Origin: Alphaproteobacteria bacterium
GTDB lineage: Bacteria; Pseudomonadota; Alphaproteobacteria; Rhizobiales; Xanthobacteraceae
Assembly (NCBI GenBank): GCA_005884685.1
Contig: VBAH01000076.1
Coordinates: 1 to 64,000 of the forward strand
DNA: 64,000 nt
Reading direction: 5' to 3'
In this document: piece after piece, positions 35,807 to 45,283 of the stretch
Layout: every line of letters starts with the position of its first letter
Position numbering within the stretch: position 1 is the first letter of the stretch
The notes under the pieces: model-generated
The model's database searches: none
Seen by the model: only the letters and a program-made list of their open reading frames with translations
Told to the model about the DNA's origin: nothing
Made by a program: the position numbers and the translations under genes

Positions 35807-38800
35807 TTACCTCCCGGGCCGCGGCGGCGCGGGCGCGGAGCTGATCTGCTCGAGAATTTGCCGCACGATCTGCCCGCACGCATCTCCGCCAAATGCGAAC
35901 GTGTGCGTGACCGTGCAGGCGAACGCGATGCGCCGGTCGAGCATCCCGACTGGCTCGAGCCAGCCGGCGAGCCAGGCGGAATAGAGGTTGGACTCCCTGG
36001 TGTTGCGCGGGCAGGGCGGCGCTTCCGGTGCGCTGCCGGGACCGGGCTTGCAAGCCTTTCCGATCGTTGCGGTGCCGGTCTTGGCAAACAGAATCTCGGC
36101 GCCGAGCGGGCGCACCAGCGGCGAGCCGGCGAATTGGCCGGTCGCCGTTCCTCCCGGGCGCGCCACCACCCCTGCGAGACCGCGGCGCATCAATTGGAGC
36201 AGGTCGTCCCTGAGCGCCGTTTTGCCCGCTGGCACGGCTTCGATCAGCGGCCTTCCCTCGTTTTCGTCCTGAACGCGCTCGCTACGGCCGGCCGCGCGCG
36301 GCAGCAGCCGCGGGCGTACGATCCGGCCGCTGCCGAGACTGGCGTAGGCGCTGGCCATCGCGAGCGTCGTTGCCGAAACGGCTTGACCGTAGCCGGCAAG
36401 GCCGAGCGCGATCCGGCGCGAATCCCCCGGGCCCGCCGAGGCGGCCGCGCGAAGCAGCATCGGCGTTGCAAGCAAGCGAGGCACGTCCCGGTCGAGCTGG
36501 CCGCGCAGCAGGTCGAAGCCGCGCGCCGGGCGCAACGGCCGTTGCGTCGCAGCACTGTTGCTCGGCCGTGGTGTCGGAGGAAACGAGTCCGGAAACAGGC
36601 GCCGCGACATGCGCGCCATCGCGAGCTCCGGCAACGCATCAGCCACTTCGATTTCACGTCCGCCGGGGCCGGGCCGCACGAGCTTTGCCCGGTCGAGATA
36701 GAGCGCAAGCCCGCCGAAGAAAAGATTGGACGACTTGATCAGGGATTCGCACAGACCGAGCCGCGGCCCGCCGCGCGGGTTGGCTCCCTGACATCCGGAA
36801 CCTTGCGGGGGCAACAATGCATTCGAGAATGGCGTACGGGCGTTTTCGCTCGCATTGCCGGCACAGAAAAATGAAGTTCCGTTGCGGTTTGGAATCGGGA
36901 GCGTGTTGAACTCGTTCGGGTCGCGCGGATTCAAGTTGAAGGTGTCCGGTGTGCAGGGCCGCGCCCGCTTCGGCGTCGCATCGCCTGCATCGTTGCGCCG
37001 TGCGGCCAGTTGGAGCATGCGCGCCGCGGCACCGAGATCGAGATCGCCGCGCAGCAGCCGCTCCAGCCGTTCGTCGCCGTTCAGTGAGCTCTCGATCGCC
37101 GCCAAACCGGCAACGAGCTTGAAGGAGGAGCCGGGTGTCGCCGAGATGTCCACCGCGCGCCATGGCATCCCGGAAACCGGGCTGCGGGACGGCGCGCCGA
37201 TCTCGAGCGCCGCGAGATCCCATGCGGGAAGACCGGGACTGACGCTCGGCCAGCCGGCAACCGCCAGCACCTCGCCGCGCCGGGCATCGTCGCTTCCCGC
37301 GTCCAGCAGCACGACGGCGGCGCGCAAATCCTCGTGATGATCCGGACACTCGCGCGACGCGCGACGCGCACTGCGGGGCCGCGCAATCGTACGCACTCCA
37401 CGGCACGGGGCCTCACGGTCGAGCACCTGCTGCACCGTCACCTGCATGCGCATGTCGATCGTCAGGCGGAAATCCTCCGGTGCCTGGCGCGGAAGACCAT
37501 CCAGCACGGCGACGAGCGACCCGACGTCCTGCGGTGTAAGGCCGACCACCGGTGCAAGCCCGGCATCGAGGGCCGCTTGCGTGACGATGCCGGTTTGCGG
37601 TGCCGTAAGCTCCGTCGTGCCGTCGCGCGGCAGGATACGATACGGCTCGCGGGCAGCCGCGCGCTCCACCACCTCGGGCGTGATCCATTGGACGCCACAC
37701 CCACTATTCGTGCGACCGTTGCCAGGATCGGTGTTCGCGACGGGCGCCCAGTTGCGATCACAGGCGACTTCGAGGTGCGGCGTGCGGCGAAGAACCAACG
37801 GCGGTACGTTCGCCACGCGCTCGGCAAGTTCGCGCGGAAAAACACTGATCGGCTCTGCGTCGACTTCGACTTCGGCCTCGCTGCCTGGCCGGCCCGTCAG
37901 ATTGAACCAGAACGCAAAGGCGACCCCTGCCTCGGGGTCGGGAAATCCGGAACAGTCCTCGATCAACTCGTCCTCGCGCTGCTCGTCGCAGAGAAGCTCA
38001 TGTTCGATCTGGAACGGGCCGAGGTTGACCGGGCGCTCGGAGTTGAGCTGGCTCGGACGAACGGGATAGGTCTGCCCCCCGATGCGCAGGCGGAGGGGCC
38101 GGCCGATAACATCGACGGCCACCGGCTCGGGGCCGAGCTTGATCGTTGTCTTGAGGCGGTAGAACTCGCTCGGCTCGGCTTGGCCGGCCGGCGTAGCCGG
38201 TGTGCGCTCCAACGCGGTCGCGACCATCCAGTCGCCAGACCAGTAGCGCCCTTCGGCAGCGACAAACGCAAAATCGCGATAGGGCGGAACGGCGTTCTCC
38301 TGCGCTGCGGTCGGAACCGCCACGCCGCCGCGCATGAATTCCGCGCGCCACTCGCTGGGATAGCATCCACTCATGATGACCCGCGAGACGGCGGTCTTGC
38401 GGTCGCGGCACAGCCGTTGAAGTGCGCCGCCCACCTGGGCTCTTTGCTGTGGGGCCGTGACGGACTCGCCGTTGATGTCGCGGTTGTCGCGAACCGCGAG
38501 AAGCAGGAACGAGCGGTTCCATTGCTCGATCTCGTTGCGGATCAATTCGCCCTGCGGAGCGACGCAGAGCAGTTGAAAGACATCGCGCATCGCTCGCGGG
38601 TCCGACCCGGCGGGCATCTCGCTCTCGATCCGCTGCATCGAGTTCTCGCAGGACACATGACGGATTTCGACCGAACGCGGGCCGCGCGCCACCCAGATCA
38701 GGTTCTGGTCGATCAGGCGCTGGAAGATGACGTTGGACAGCAGACTGGTCTGGCTGACGCGCACGGTTTCGACCCAGCGCCGATTATCCTCGAGGCGTTC

Positions 38801-38947
38801 GGCGAACAGACCGGTCAGCCACAGCAGCGCGCCCGCCGCCACCACGAGTGCGAGCGCGGTGAGGATCCTTGCGCGCATGTTGGAACGCACGAGGACGCGG
38901 CGAATCAGGCCGACAAGCCAAGTCCGCCATGTTTCGCCATCGCGCAT
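35807..38947 (-). CDS. Divergent class B penicillin-binding protein (D,D-transpeptidase-like)
   Basis: A 1046-aa protein, about twice the length of FtsI or PBP2. A single N-terminal span (ARILTALALVVAAGALLWLT) anchors it. The first ~520 residues are an extracytoplasmic region with many Cys and no recognised domain. The transpeptidase domain has SATPGSSFKLVAGLAAIE (SxxK, about 609), LIKSSNLFFGG (SxN, about 738) and ILFAKTGTATIG (KTG, about 956), so all three active-site motifs are intact. It is placed directly before the SEDS gene, the usual SEDS-bPBP pairing, and starts 3 nt after the upstream stop. Confidence 0.85.
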   Translation of the reverse strand: MRDGETWRTWLVGLIRRVLVRSNMRARILTALALVVAAGALLWLTGLFAERLEDNRRWVETVRVSQTSLLSNVIFQRLIDQNLIWVARGPRSVEIRHVSCENSMQRIESEMPAGSDPRAMRDVFQLLCVAPQGELIRNEIEQWNRSFLLLAVRDNRDINGESVTAPQQRAQVGGALQRLCRDRKTAVSRVIMSGCYPSEWRAEFMRGGVAVPTAAQENAVPPYRDFAFVAAEGRYWSGDWMVATALERTPATPAGQAEPSEFYRLKTTIKLGPEPVAVDVIGRPLRLRIGGQTYPVRPSQLNSERPVNLGPFQIEHELLCDEQREDELIEDCSGFPDPEAGVAFAFWFNLTGRPGSEAEVEVDAEPISVFPRELAERVANVPPLVLRRTPHLEVACDRNWAPVANTDPGNGRTNSGCGVQWITPEVVERAAAREPYRILPRDGTTELTAPQTGIVTQAALDAGLAPVVGLTPQDVGSLVAVLDGLPRQAPEDFRLTIDMRMQVTVQQVLDREAPCRGVRTIARPRSARRASRECPDHHEDLRAAVVLLDAGSDDARRGEVLAVAGWPSVSPGLPAWDLAALEIGAPSRSPVSGMPWRAVDISATPGSSFKLVAGLAAIESSLNGDERLERLLRGDLDLGAAARMLQLAARRNDAGDATPKRARPCTPDTFNLNPRDPNEFNTLPIPNRNGTSFFCAGNASENARTPFSNALLPPQGSGCQGANPRGGPRLGLCESLIKSSNLFFGGLALYLDRAKLVRPGPGGREIEVADALPELAMARMSRRLFPDSFPPTPRPSNSAATQRPLRPARGFDLLRGQLDRDVPRLLATPMLLRAAASAGPGDSRRIALGLAGYGQAVSATTLAMASAYASLGSGRIVRPRLLPRAAGRSERVQDENEGRPLIEAVPAGKTALRDDLLQLMRRGLAGVVARPGGTATGQFAGSPLVRPLGAEILFAKTGTATIGKACKPGPGSAPEAPPCPRNTRESNLYSAWLAGWLEPVGMLDRRIAFACTVTHTFAFGGDACGQIVRQILEQISSAPAPPRPGR

Positions 38948-38950
38948 CGC

Positions 38951-40471
38951 TTACTCCGGTGGAATCCGCAGCATGAGCGGACCCACGATGAACTCCGTTC
39001 CCGGCATCCATCCGCCGCGCCAGGCAGACGAGAACGCGTTAGCCCCCGGTGCCCGTGTCAACAAGTCCGCGCCGCCGAACCCGCTCCGCACGTCCTGCAG
39101 CCCCGGCATCAAAGTCGCTGGTCCATGTTCGGACGCGTCCTGCGCGAGTCCGCGCGTCGCGCCCGACCAGGTTTCGATGCCGCCGGAGAAGTCCAGCCAA
39201 TCGAGCGCATATCCGTCGTGCGTCCACCACAGCTCATGGAATACGGCGCGCTGCGACATCTTGGGCGGGACGAGATATCCAAAGGGCATGCCCTCAGGTG
39301 CGCGCAAAACCTTCACGTTGCGCCCAAGGACGTTTGTTTCGGCCAGCCGATAAGCGGGCGCACCCTGCACGAACCTCGTGTTCAGCCAATCGTATCGGCT
39401 GACCGTATCACCCTCGCACAGGATGCTCGAGGCGCGCCGGCTCCACGCGCCGCCGCGCAGCCGGTCGCGCCTGTCGAGATCGACCCACCAGCGATGAATA
39501 CTGCGCGCTTCATTCTCGGCGGGAGCAACGATCCCGACGATCTGCAGAGCGGCGGTCCCACGTGCCGGGGCTCCGTGCAAGCGCGATGCGCGCGCGTCGT
39601 AGCCGCAGCGGAGCAGGGCCTGCTCATTTTCAAGACCTCTGATCACGAAGCTTGGATCGGCACCGGCCGCCGCATCGCTCTCACGCAAAACCATATAATT
39701 GGCGCCGGCCGCGTCGGCCGGTTCGGATCCGGGATGCCAAGTGAGCTCGACTTCCACGCTGCCGTCCTCGGACGGCCCAAGATAGAAAAAAGAATATTCG
39801 TCAGGAGACATGACGTCTGAATTCGCCGGCGCCGTGCGAGGATGAAATGTGAATGCGACGCCACCTTGGCCGCGGTAAAATGCCGCCGGAATTTGGGGCG
39901 CAAGCATCAGCGGATGCGCCGCGGCCACGCGGCCCTGCGACTCCAGGGTGACGTGGCCGATCGGTTGTTCGCCGGGCCGGGGGACGAAAACGCCGCGACC
40001 GAAAAACGCGAGGATTTCGTTTTCCCCCACATTTTCGGCTTCCTGGCAAAGCGTGCGGATGCCGATCAGATCGTCCACGTATCGGCCGAAGTATTTTTCC
40101 ATCTCGTCGTGGATCTGGCGTCCGGCGGCACGGCCGCGGTCTCCATAGAAACCACCGGACAACAGGACGAGATGGGAGAACGGCACCGCCACGCTCTCAA
40201 TACCGTCGCGCGTTCCGTAGACGAAGGTGTCGTGCAGCGTGTCGACGAGACTGATCAGCGAAGTCGTTTCGCGGCGGGCGACCCAACTGGCGAGGCCCGG
40301 TATCAGCGCGGCGAGCCGCCTGATCCGCCTGCGCGAGCGCGGCGCTTGGAAAACGCGCGCCGACGCGTAGTCACTGATCGCTGCGTGGCCGGCGGGCAGC
40401 AAGCCGCGGAAACGCATCAACTGCGGCGTCGCGAGCACGCTTGAGGGGCCGACGAGTTCTCCGACTGACAT
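38951..40471 (-). CDS. 506-aa protein of unknown function
   Basis: ATG 40471 (MSVGELVGPSSVLATPQLMR) lies 14 bp after the signal-peptide protein stop. The N-terminal ~80 residues are basic (APRSRRRIRRLAALIPGLAS). A central part has FVYGTRDGIESVAVPFSHLV and YFGRYVDDLIGIRTLC. The C-terminal half is beta-rich with many Trp (RWWVDLDRRD, ELWWTHDGYALDWLDFSGGI). No signal peptide or span is evident and no family is recognised. Its position between the actin-like and transpeptidase genes suggests a linker between cytoplasmic control and the synthase. Confidence 0.7.
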   Translation of the reverse strand: MSVGELVGPSSVLATPQLMRFRGLLPAGHAAISDYASARVFQAPRSRRRIRRLAALIPGLASWVARRETTSLISLVDTLHDTFVYGTRDGIESVAVPFSHLVLLSGGFYGDRGRAAGRQIHDEMEKYFGRYVDDLIGIRTLCQEAENVGENEILAFFGRGVFVPRPGEQPIGHVTLESQGRVAAAHPLMLAPQIPAAFYRGQGGVAFTFHPRTAPANSDVMSPDEYSFFYLGPSEDGSVEVELTWHPGSEPADAAGANYMVLRESDAAAGADPSFVIRGLENEQALLRCGYDARASRLHGAPARGTAALQIVGIVAPAENEARSIHRWWVDLDRRDRLRGGAWSRRASSILCEGDTVSRYDWLNTRFVQGAPAYRLAETNVLGRNVKVLRAPEGMPFGYLVPPKMSQRAVFHELWWTHDGYALDWLDFSGGIETWSGATRGLAQDASEHGPATLMPGLQDVRSGFGGADLLTRAPGANAFSSAWRGGWMPGTEFIVGPLMLRIPPE

Positions 40472-40485
40472 CTGCGGGCGGCCCG

Positions 40486-41454
40486 TCAGGCGGTCCAGCC
40501 GGCACGGGCGTACGCGACGATCTGGGGCCGCCGCAGCTCGCCGGCCATATGCCATCCGGGGGCAAGACAATCGACGATGAGATACTCGTCCTCGTGAAGC
40601 TTGCGCGCCTCGCGCGCGACCACGTCGCGAACCTCCTGAATCTGGCGCAGACCGCGCTGGTCCTCGTATTCAACGTGAGTGCCACGTGCCGCCGTGCTCA
40701 GCGGCTGCAACAGCAGCACGATGACCGGCACCTCCGCGAGTGCAAGCTCGATCAGGGCGCCGCATGTCTGATAGGCGGCGCGCAGCGCAATCGCGTCGTC
40801 CTCGTTGCCAAAGTAGGCCGTCAGCAGCGGCCCCATGGTCATGACGTGATTGAGCTCGCCGGCGCGCAGAATGTTGGCGAGAGTGACGGCGGCATCGCTC
40901 TCGACATTTGCCTTCTGCAGGGCGGCGATCGTCGCCTCGATGTCGCTCGCGAGTTGGAGGCTGGCGTCGAGCCGCTGAACGAGGGACCCGCGCCGGGCGC
41001 CCGCGATCATGCGCTGCGTGACCTCCGCAAAAGCGACCGCGGCGGCCACGGCACCGCGGGCGGCAGGCGGCAGCTCAATGCGGCCGGGTCGTTCGACATG
41101 GGCCTGCTCTCCGTTCTCAAAAGCGCCGAGAACCGTCTCCACGTCGCGCTTGAGGCGCGCGAGCTCGGCCGGCAGCCGATCGAGCGTGACCGCAGGCCAT
41201 CCCATGATCTCGGCGACTTGCTCTTCGGTCGCTGCGATGTCGCGTTCAAGCTTCGCGGCGCGGCGCCATTTCGGCACAAACATGGCTGCAAGAACCAAGG
41301 CGCCGGCCGCTGCGACGAATGCTCCGATTGTCGGCGCGATGGACCAGACTTCCCAAGGTTCATCGGCGGCCTGCGCCGGCGCGGCCGCGCACAGGGCGGC
41401 AGCGGCGGCCACCTGTGTGGCTGCCGCCATGAAGGTGCACCTAATAGTCCCCAT
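40486..41454 (-). CDS. 322-aa signal-peptide/membrane-anchored protein of unknown function
   Basis: ATG 41454 has GGGAGG 5 nt upstream and overlaps the actin-like gene's 3' end by 14 bp. The N-terminus reads as a signal peptide (AAAALCAAAPAQAADEP, AxA cleavage), followed by a span (APTIGAFVAAAGALVLAAMF) and then a cytoplasmic helical region (KWRRAAKLERDIAATEEQVA). The C-terminal ~200 residues are Ala-rich helices ending GELRRPQIVAYARAGW. The fold is not recognised. Confidence 0.72.
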   Translation of the reverse strand: MGTIRCTFMAAATQVAAAAALCAAAPAQAADEPWEVWSIAPTIGAFVAAAGALVLAAMFVPKWRRAAKLERDIAATEEQVAEIMGWPAVTLDRLPAELARLKRDVETVLGAFENGEQAHVERPGRIELPPAARGAVAAAVAFAEVTQRMIAGARRGSLVQRLDASLQLASDIEATIAALQKANVESDAAVTLANILRAGELNHVMTMGPLLTAYFGNEDDAIALRAAYQTCGALIELALAEVPVIVLLLQPLSTAARGTHVEYEDQRGLRQIQEVRDVVAREARKLHEDEYLIVDCLAPGWHMAGELRRPQIVAYARAGWTA

Positions 41455-44400
41455 AGATCCTCCCGTCGCATTCGATGGGACCGATCCCTAGAACCTCGCC
41501 GGCCGCCTCATCCGAGACCTTGATGAATATGTGCCCGCCCTGACGAATCCAGTGGAGCGCATACTGATGCTGCCCGCCGGGCCTGAAATGCGCCGGAAAG
41601 ACGTCGTCGCCGATGCTCACCCAAGGCTTGATGCCGAGGATCCGGAACAGCTGGATGCGACGGTCGCGCGTTGCCTCCTCGTCGAGACCAGGCAGAGCGC
41701 GGACGATAGCAAAGCGGCCGCGCGTCTTCAGCGACAGGCTGCCCTCGTGTCTCTCGGCGGAATCGTTCAAGTAGGTCACCGATCTGATAAGCGGCATGTC
41801 GAACCAGCTTTCGGCCGGCCCGGCCTCCCCCGGTCCGCCATAGGTAACGACCGCGAGCGCGTTGAGCACGTCCGTGCCGAGGTCGAGATGCGGCTGCTGG
41901 GCCAGTCCGATGGCGCCGAGCAGAACCGCTTCCTTCATCCTGTCGGGATCGAATGGCTTCTCCGGCACCGGGTGCGCGCCGCCGCTGGAACGCACGGCGT
42001 TTCGCACCGCTTGATACAGAGGCGGCCAAAGGGCGGCGCGCCCGGTGATGATCCAGCGCGGCGAGGACAGTTGCAGTCGCTTCACCTCCGCCATGGTCAT
42101 GGCGGGCAGCGCCTCGCCCATCAACTCGACGATCGTGCCGGGATCCTCGCGGCGCATCGAACGCGGCAACTGGAAAACGTCCGGACCGATGCTCAGAATC
42201 ACCCTGATGCCGTCGCTGCGCTGCTCAATCGTCAGAAACGCATCCTGATCGGGGATCGGGAAGCGCCGATTTGCGCCGAGGCCCAACGCTTCGGAAGTCG
42301 CCCGTACCGGCCAGTCTGCCTCGTTGGCGACGCCGACCACAACATCGAGGCGCGGTGCATCCTTGGCCGGCTTCCATTCATAGCGCGGATTTTTCAGCAA
42401 CTCCTTGGTCAGTTCCTGCTTCGCCATTCTCAGCGCGCGGAGATATTTCTGACCTCGTGCGCGTGCCGTTGCCTGCTGGCTGGCAAGGTCGGTCGCAGAC
42501 GTCGGCAAGCCGAGATTGAAATCGAAAAGGCGCTGGCCGTACTCGTCCGCCCCGCTCCTGAGCAACTCCAGCACGCGGCTTGCGACCGCGCGATCGAGAT
42601 CAAGGCCTCCGACAGTCACGCCGAAATGACTGCGAACCCTCCAACGCTCGAGCGCGCCTCCCTGCACATAGGCTTGCACCAAGGTGACGTCATAGGTTCC
42701 CGCGCCGATGTCGAGCGCCCCGAAATTATGCTCGCCATCCTTGATGCTTTGGGTGGCGATCGCGTTGTTGATGCCGTAGAGGGCAGCGGCAAGCGCCTCC
42801 GGCACCAGCTTCACCCAGCCGCCAGCGGGCTCGGCGCGCCGCGAGCAGCCGGCCGTCATCGCGGCGAGGAAATGCCGCCCGGCCTCTTCGTACATCGCCT
42901 TGCAACTGTCCCGCAGCCCACTCGGATGCGTGAGGACGACGCCAAGCTGATCGAGGCCGCTGATCCAGCGGTCGAGCAGCTCGCGCGAGGAGCTTTGACG
43001 GGCGCTGTTGGTTTCAAGCCGGACCAGCTCATGCAGCGCGCGCGGGACGATATAGCTTCCGACTTCATTGAAATAATCTTTCATGAGGTCGGAAAGGACA
43101 ACGTCCGTCGTCAGAATCGGCTCGCGCTCGCCGGCCGCCCGGAACACAGGCGTCAACATTGAAACGACCGGCGAGGAAGCGATGAGCTTGCGCTTGGGGT
43201 CAAAAATGATCTTGTCGGCATGCAACGGCATGTCCATGCGCGGGGCGAACGGAATCGAGATATCATAGTGACGATCCAGCGCTGCCAATCGGCGTCCCAC
43301 GGCGGCGCGATCGTCTCCCGCCAAGGAGAGATTGCCGAGGGACAACGCATCGAAGCGCGCGCGCAGGTTGGCGTTCGACGCAAGCCCGATGTGGCTTGGC
43401 ATCAGAATCTGCTCCTGGTCCGGACGGTTATCGCTCGACCATTCGTCATGGTCTTTATCGATCCGGTGCAGCCAGGCGCCGAGCGGCAAGGGACTGTTAG
43501 GTCCCGAGGATTGTGTGCGTCCGAGCCAGACAGCGGTCGATGATGTTCCGAGGTCGATGCAGGCAAGCCACGTTGGCGCCGCCGTCTCGATCTCCAGGGG
43601 CACGACGACAATGGCCCGCGCCGAGACCGGTAGATTTGCCGCTCCCCGGTACGACAGGATGATCTCGAACCTGCCGTGCTTCGGCACCAGTCCACTGACC
43701 GGGTCGGGATCGGTCAGGCCAATCTCCTTCAGCCGCTCCCCGAACGATATCTGGACCTCCGCTGCAGCTTCGTTTGGGTGCAGCGGGGGTCGGCTGCGCG
43801 CCGCATCGGGTCGCGTTGAGACCGGCAGCGCGACGTCTGCCACCGTCCAGGGCGCGCTCACTCGGGCATCGCAGGACGCCTGCACTTCGATATCGACACG
43901 CGGATCCCGGTCGCGAACGTCGGCCGACATCACCAGCGTGAGCTCGGGCTGTATATTGGCCTGAATTCGCGGTATCTTGCGGATCGTCCGCTTGTAAGGC
44001 TCGGTCGAGACGCGGCTCGGGGACGCCGGCGATCCAAGCGGCACCGTCACGGCACCGATGCCCTGGATGTCCACGCGCAGCGTCTGGCTCAGGTCCGCGG
44101 AGACAGGGATCCTGGCACCAACGTTCTGAGGCGTATCGACTCCATCGGTGCGCCGGAGATTGACCTCGAGCCTGAGGGTACCGTTCCATTGCCCGGCCTC
44201 TGCGTCGTTCTCGGCGCCGGGGCGAGCGGAGGCCGGCGAGCTCATCTTGAGCGCTCGGGCAAGGCCCTTGATCTCGTTCGCTTCGATGCCGATTTCAAGT
44301 TCTGCGCGGTTTTCCCCCTCTCCACCGTGCGCCGCGAACGGCAGCGGAATATCGCGCGAGCTGCCCCAAAGTCCGACATCCTCGCGGGTCGCTCCCGTGG

Positions 44401-45043
44401 CTGCGCCATAACGGATCCGCGTCACAACCGCAGCAGGGCGAATCCGCTCGCTCTCCAGCCAAGCCTCGATGTCGATTTGCAGCCCGGTGGGAGCTCCGGA
44501 GTAGCGCGCAGCCATCGCGGGCTGCACGAACTCGATCACGCCGACGGCAATGGCATCCTCTTCACCCGATGTGCCCGCCGCGATGAGCCGGAGCATCTCC
44601 TTCGGCTCGAGTTTGAATTTGGGCCGCGGCAGCTCACCCGACACGAAGTCCAGCCTGATGGTAAGCCAATCGTCCTTCTGGCGCCTCGTGCCGGGAGCGC
44701 GCAGCGCGCGCGTGATGCGGCATTGAATTTCGGCGCTGAGCGGTATCGCGGTGGAGTCGGATCGCGGCTTGTTGCGGGCTACGAGAGGGACAAAATGGTC
44801 CGCTGCCACGCGGGCCGATGTCGCGAGGGATCCGTCGACCTCAAATCCGATTTCGACGAGAGGATCGGACAGCTCCACGTCGATAAAGAGGGTCGCCGCA
44901 TCCGGCGCCGCGGCCGAAACCAAAGCCACAGGTATCAAGCCGCGTTCGTCGACATCGACGAGCACGGGGACCACCGGCGTTCGCCGAAGTTCACCGAAAC
45001 TGAGCCGGTCGAGTTGGCCGTAGCTCGCGTTGGACAGAAGCAT
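41441..45043 (-). CDS. ~1200-aa protein with actin/Hsp70-type ATPase core
   Basis: The N-terminal ~490 residues are beta-rich and unlike anything I recognise. The ATPase core then has CIDLGTSSTAVWLGRT (phosphate-1, about 499), EALAAALYGINNAI, FGALDIGAGTYDVTLVQAYV (phosphate-2, about 779), HFGVTVGGLDLDRAVASRVL and ITGRAALWPPLYQAV (adenosine-side loop). This order is that of DnaK/FtsA/actin-like ATPases. It could be a filament former or a client-binding switch. The huge SrfB virulence factor has, from memory, a comparable architecture, but identity is not shown. The start is ATG 45043 or GTG 45058; neither has a strong ribosome site. Confidence 0.75.
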   Translation of the reverse strand: MLLSNASYGQLDRLSFGELRRTPVVPVLVDVDERGLIPVALVSAAAPDAATLFIDVELSDPLVEIGFEVDGSLATSARVAADHFVPLVARNKPRSDSTAIPLSAEIQCRITRALRAPGTRRQKDDWLTIRLDFVSGELPRPKFKLEPKEMLRLIAAGTSGEEDAIAVGVIEFVQPAMAARYSGAPTGLQIDIEAWLESERIRPAAVVTRIRYGAATGATREDVGLWGSSRDIPLPFAAHGGEGENRAELEIGIEANEIKGLARALKMSSPASARPGAENDAEAGQWNGTLRLEVNLRRTDGVDTPQNVGARIPVSADLSQTLRVDIQGIGAVTVPLGSPASPSRVSTEPYKRTIRKIPRIQANIQPELTLVMSADVRDRDPRVDIEVQASCDARVSAPWTVADVALPVSTRPDAARSRPPLHPNEAAAEVQISFGERLKEIGLTDPDPVSGLVPKHGRFEIILSYRGAANLPVSARAIVVVPLEIETAAPTWLACIDLGTSSTAVWLGRTQSSGPNSPLPLGAWLHRIDKDHDEWSSDNRPDQEQILMPSHIGLASNANLRARFDALSLGNLSLAGDDRAAVGRRLAALDRHYDISIPFAPRMDMPLHADKIIFDPKRKLIASSPVVSMLTPVFRAAGEREPILTTDVVLSDLMKDYFNEVGSYIVPRALHELVRLETNSARQSSSRELLDRWISGLDQLGVVLTHPSGLRDSCKAMYEEAGRHFLAAMTAGCSRRAEPAGGWVKLVPEALAAALYGINNAIATQSIKDGEHNFGALDIGAGTYDVTLVQAYVQGGALERWRVRSHFGVTVGGLDLDRAVASRVLELLRSGADEYGQRLFDFNLGLPTSATDLASQQATARARGQKYLRALRMAKQELTKELLKNPRYEWKPAKDAPRLDVVVGVANEADWPVRATSEALGLGANRRFPIPDQDAFLTIEQRSDGIRVILSIGPDVFQLPRSMRREDPGTIVELMGEALPAMTMAEVKRLQLSSPRWIITGRAALWPPLYQAVRNAVRSSGGAHPVPEKPFDPDRMKEAVLLGAIGLAQQPHLDLGTDVLNALAVVTYGGPGEAGPAESWFDMPLIRSVTYLNDSAERHEGSLSLKTRGRFAIVRALPGLDEEATRDRRIQLFRILGIKPWVSIGDDVFPAHFRPGGQHQYALHWIRQGGHIFIKVSDEAAGEVLGIGPIECDGRIYGDY

Positions 45044-45100
45044 GAAACTTCGACGCACCGAGACGGTCGATCGGCGTTGCCCGGGCAGAAGACGCGCAGT

Positions 45101-45148
45101 GGTCTAATCTTGCCCCGCCCCAGCCGATCGCAATCGTAAGATTAGACC
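45101..45148. promoter_or_regulatory. 11-bp perfect inverted repeat upstream of the actin-like gene
   Basis: GGTCTAATCTT (45101-45111) and AAGATTAGACC (45138-45148) are exact inverted copies with 26 bp between them. They are AT-rich against a GC-rich background and lie 58-105 bp upstream of the actin-like start, in a 240-bp gap. The wide spacing (two turns or more) fits a pair of operator half-sites or a looped stem; no poly-T follows. Confidence 0.55.
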
Positions 45149-45283
45149 CGGCGAGGATGCCGGTCGGTATTCGTAAACGCCGCTGGATGCTCCCGCAAGA
45201 GTTTATTTGCTGACAGGAGTCGCGTGCTGGTGCTGAAATCTGTTCATGCTTCTCGCCCCAGTACCGACAGCCTGGCGCCAGAT

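Noticed and set aside
32553-38947. A normal division (dcw) or rod-shape locus
   Set aside because: No mur, fts, mre or mrd genes flank the pair, and both proteins are about twice the usual length with unknown N-terminal parts.
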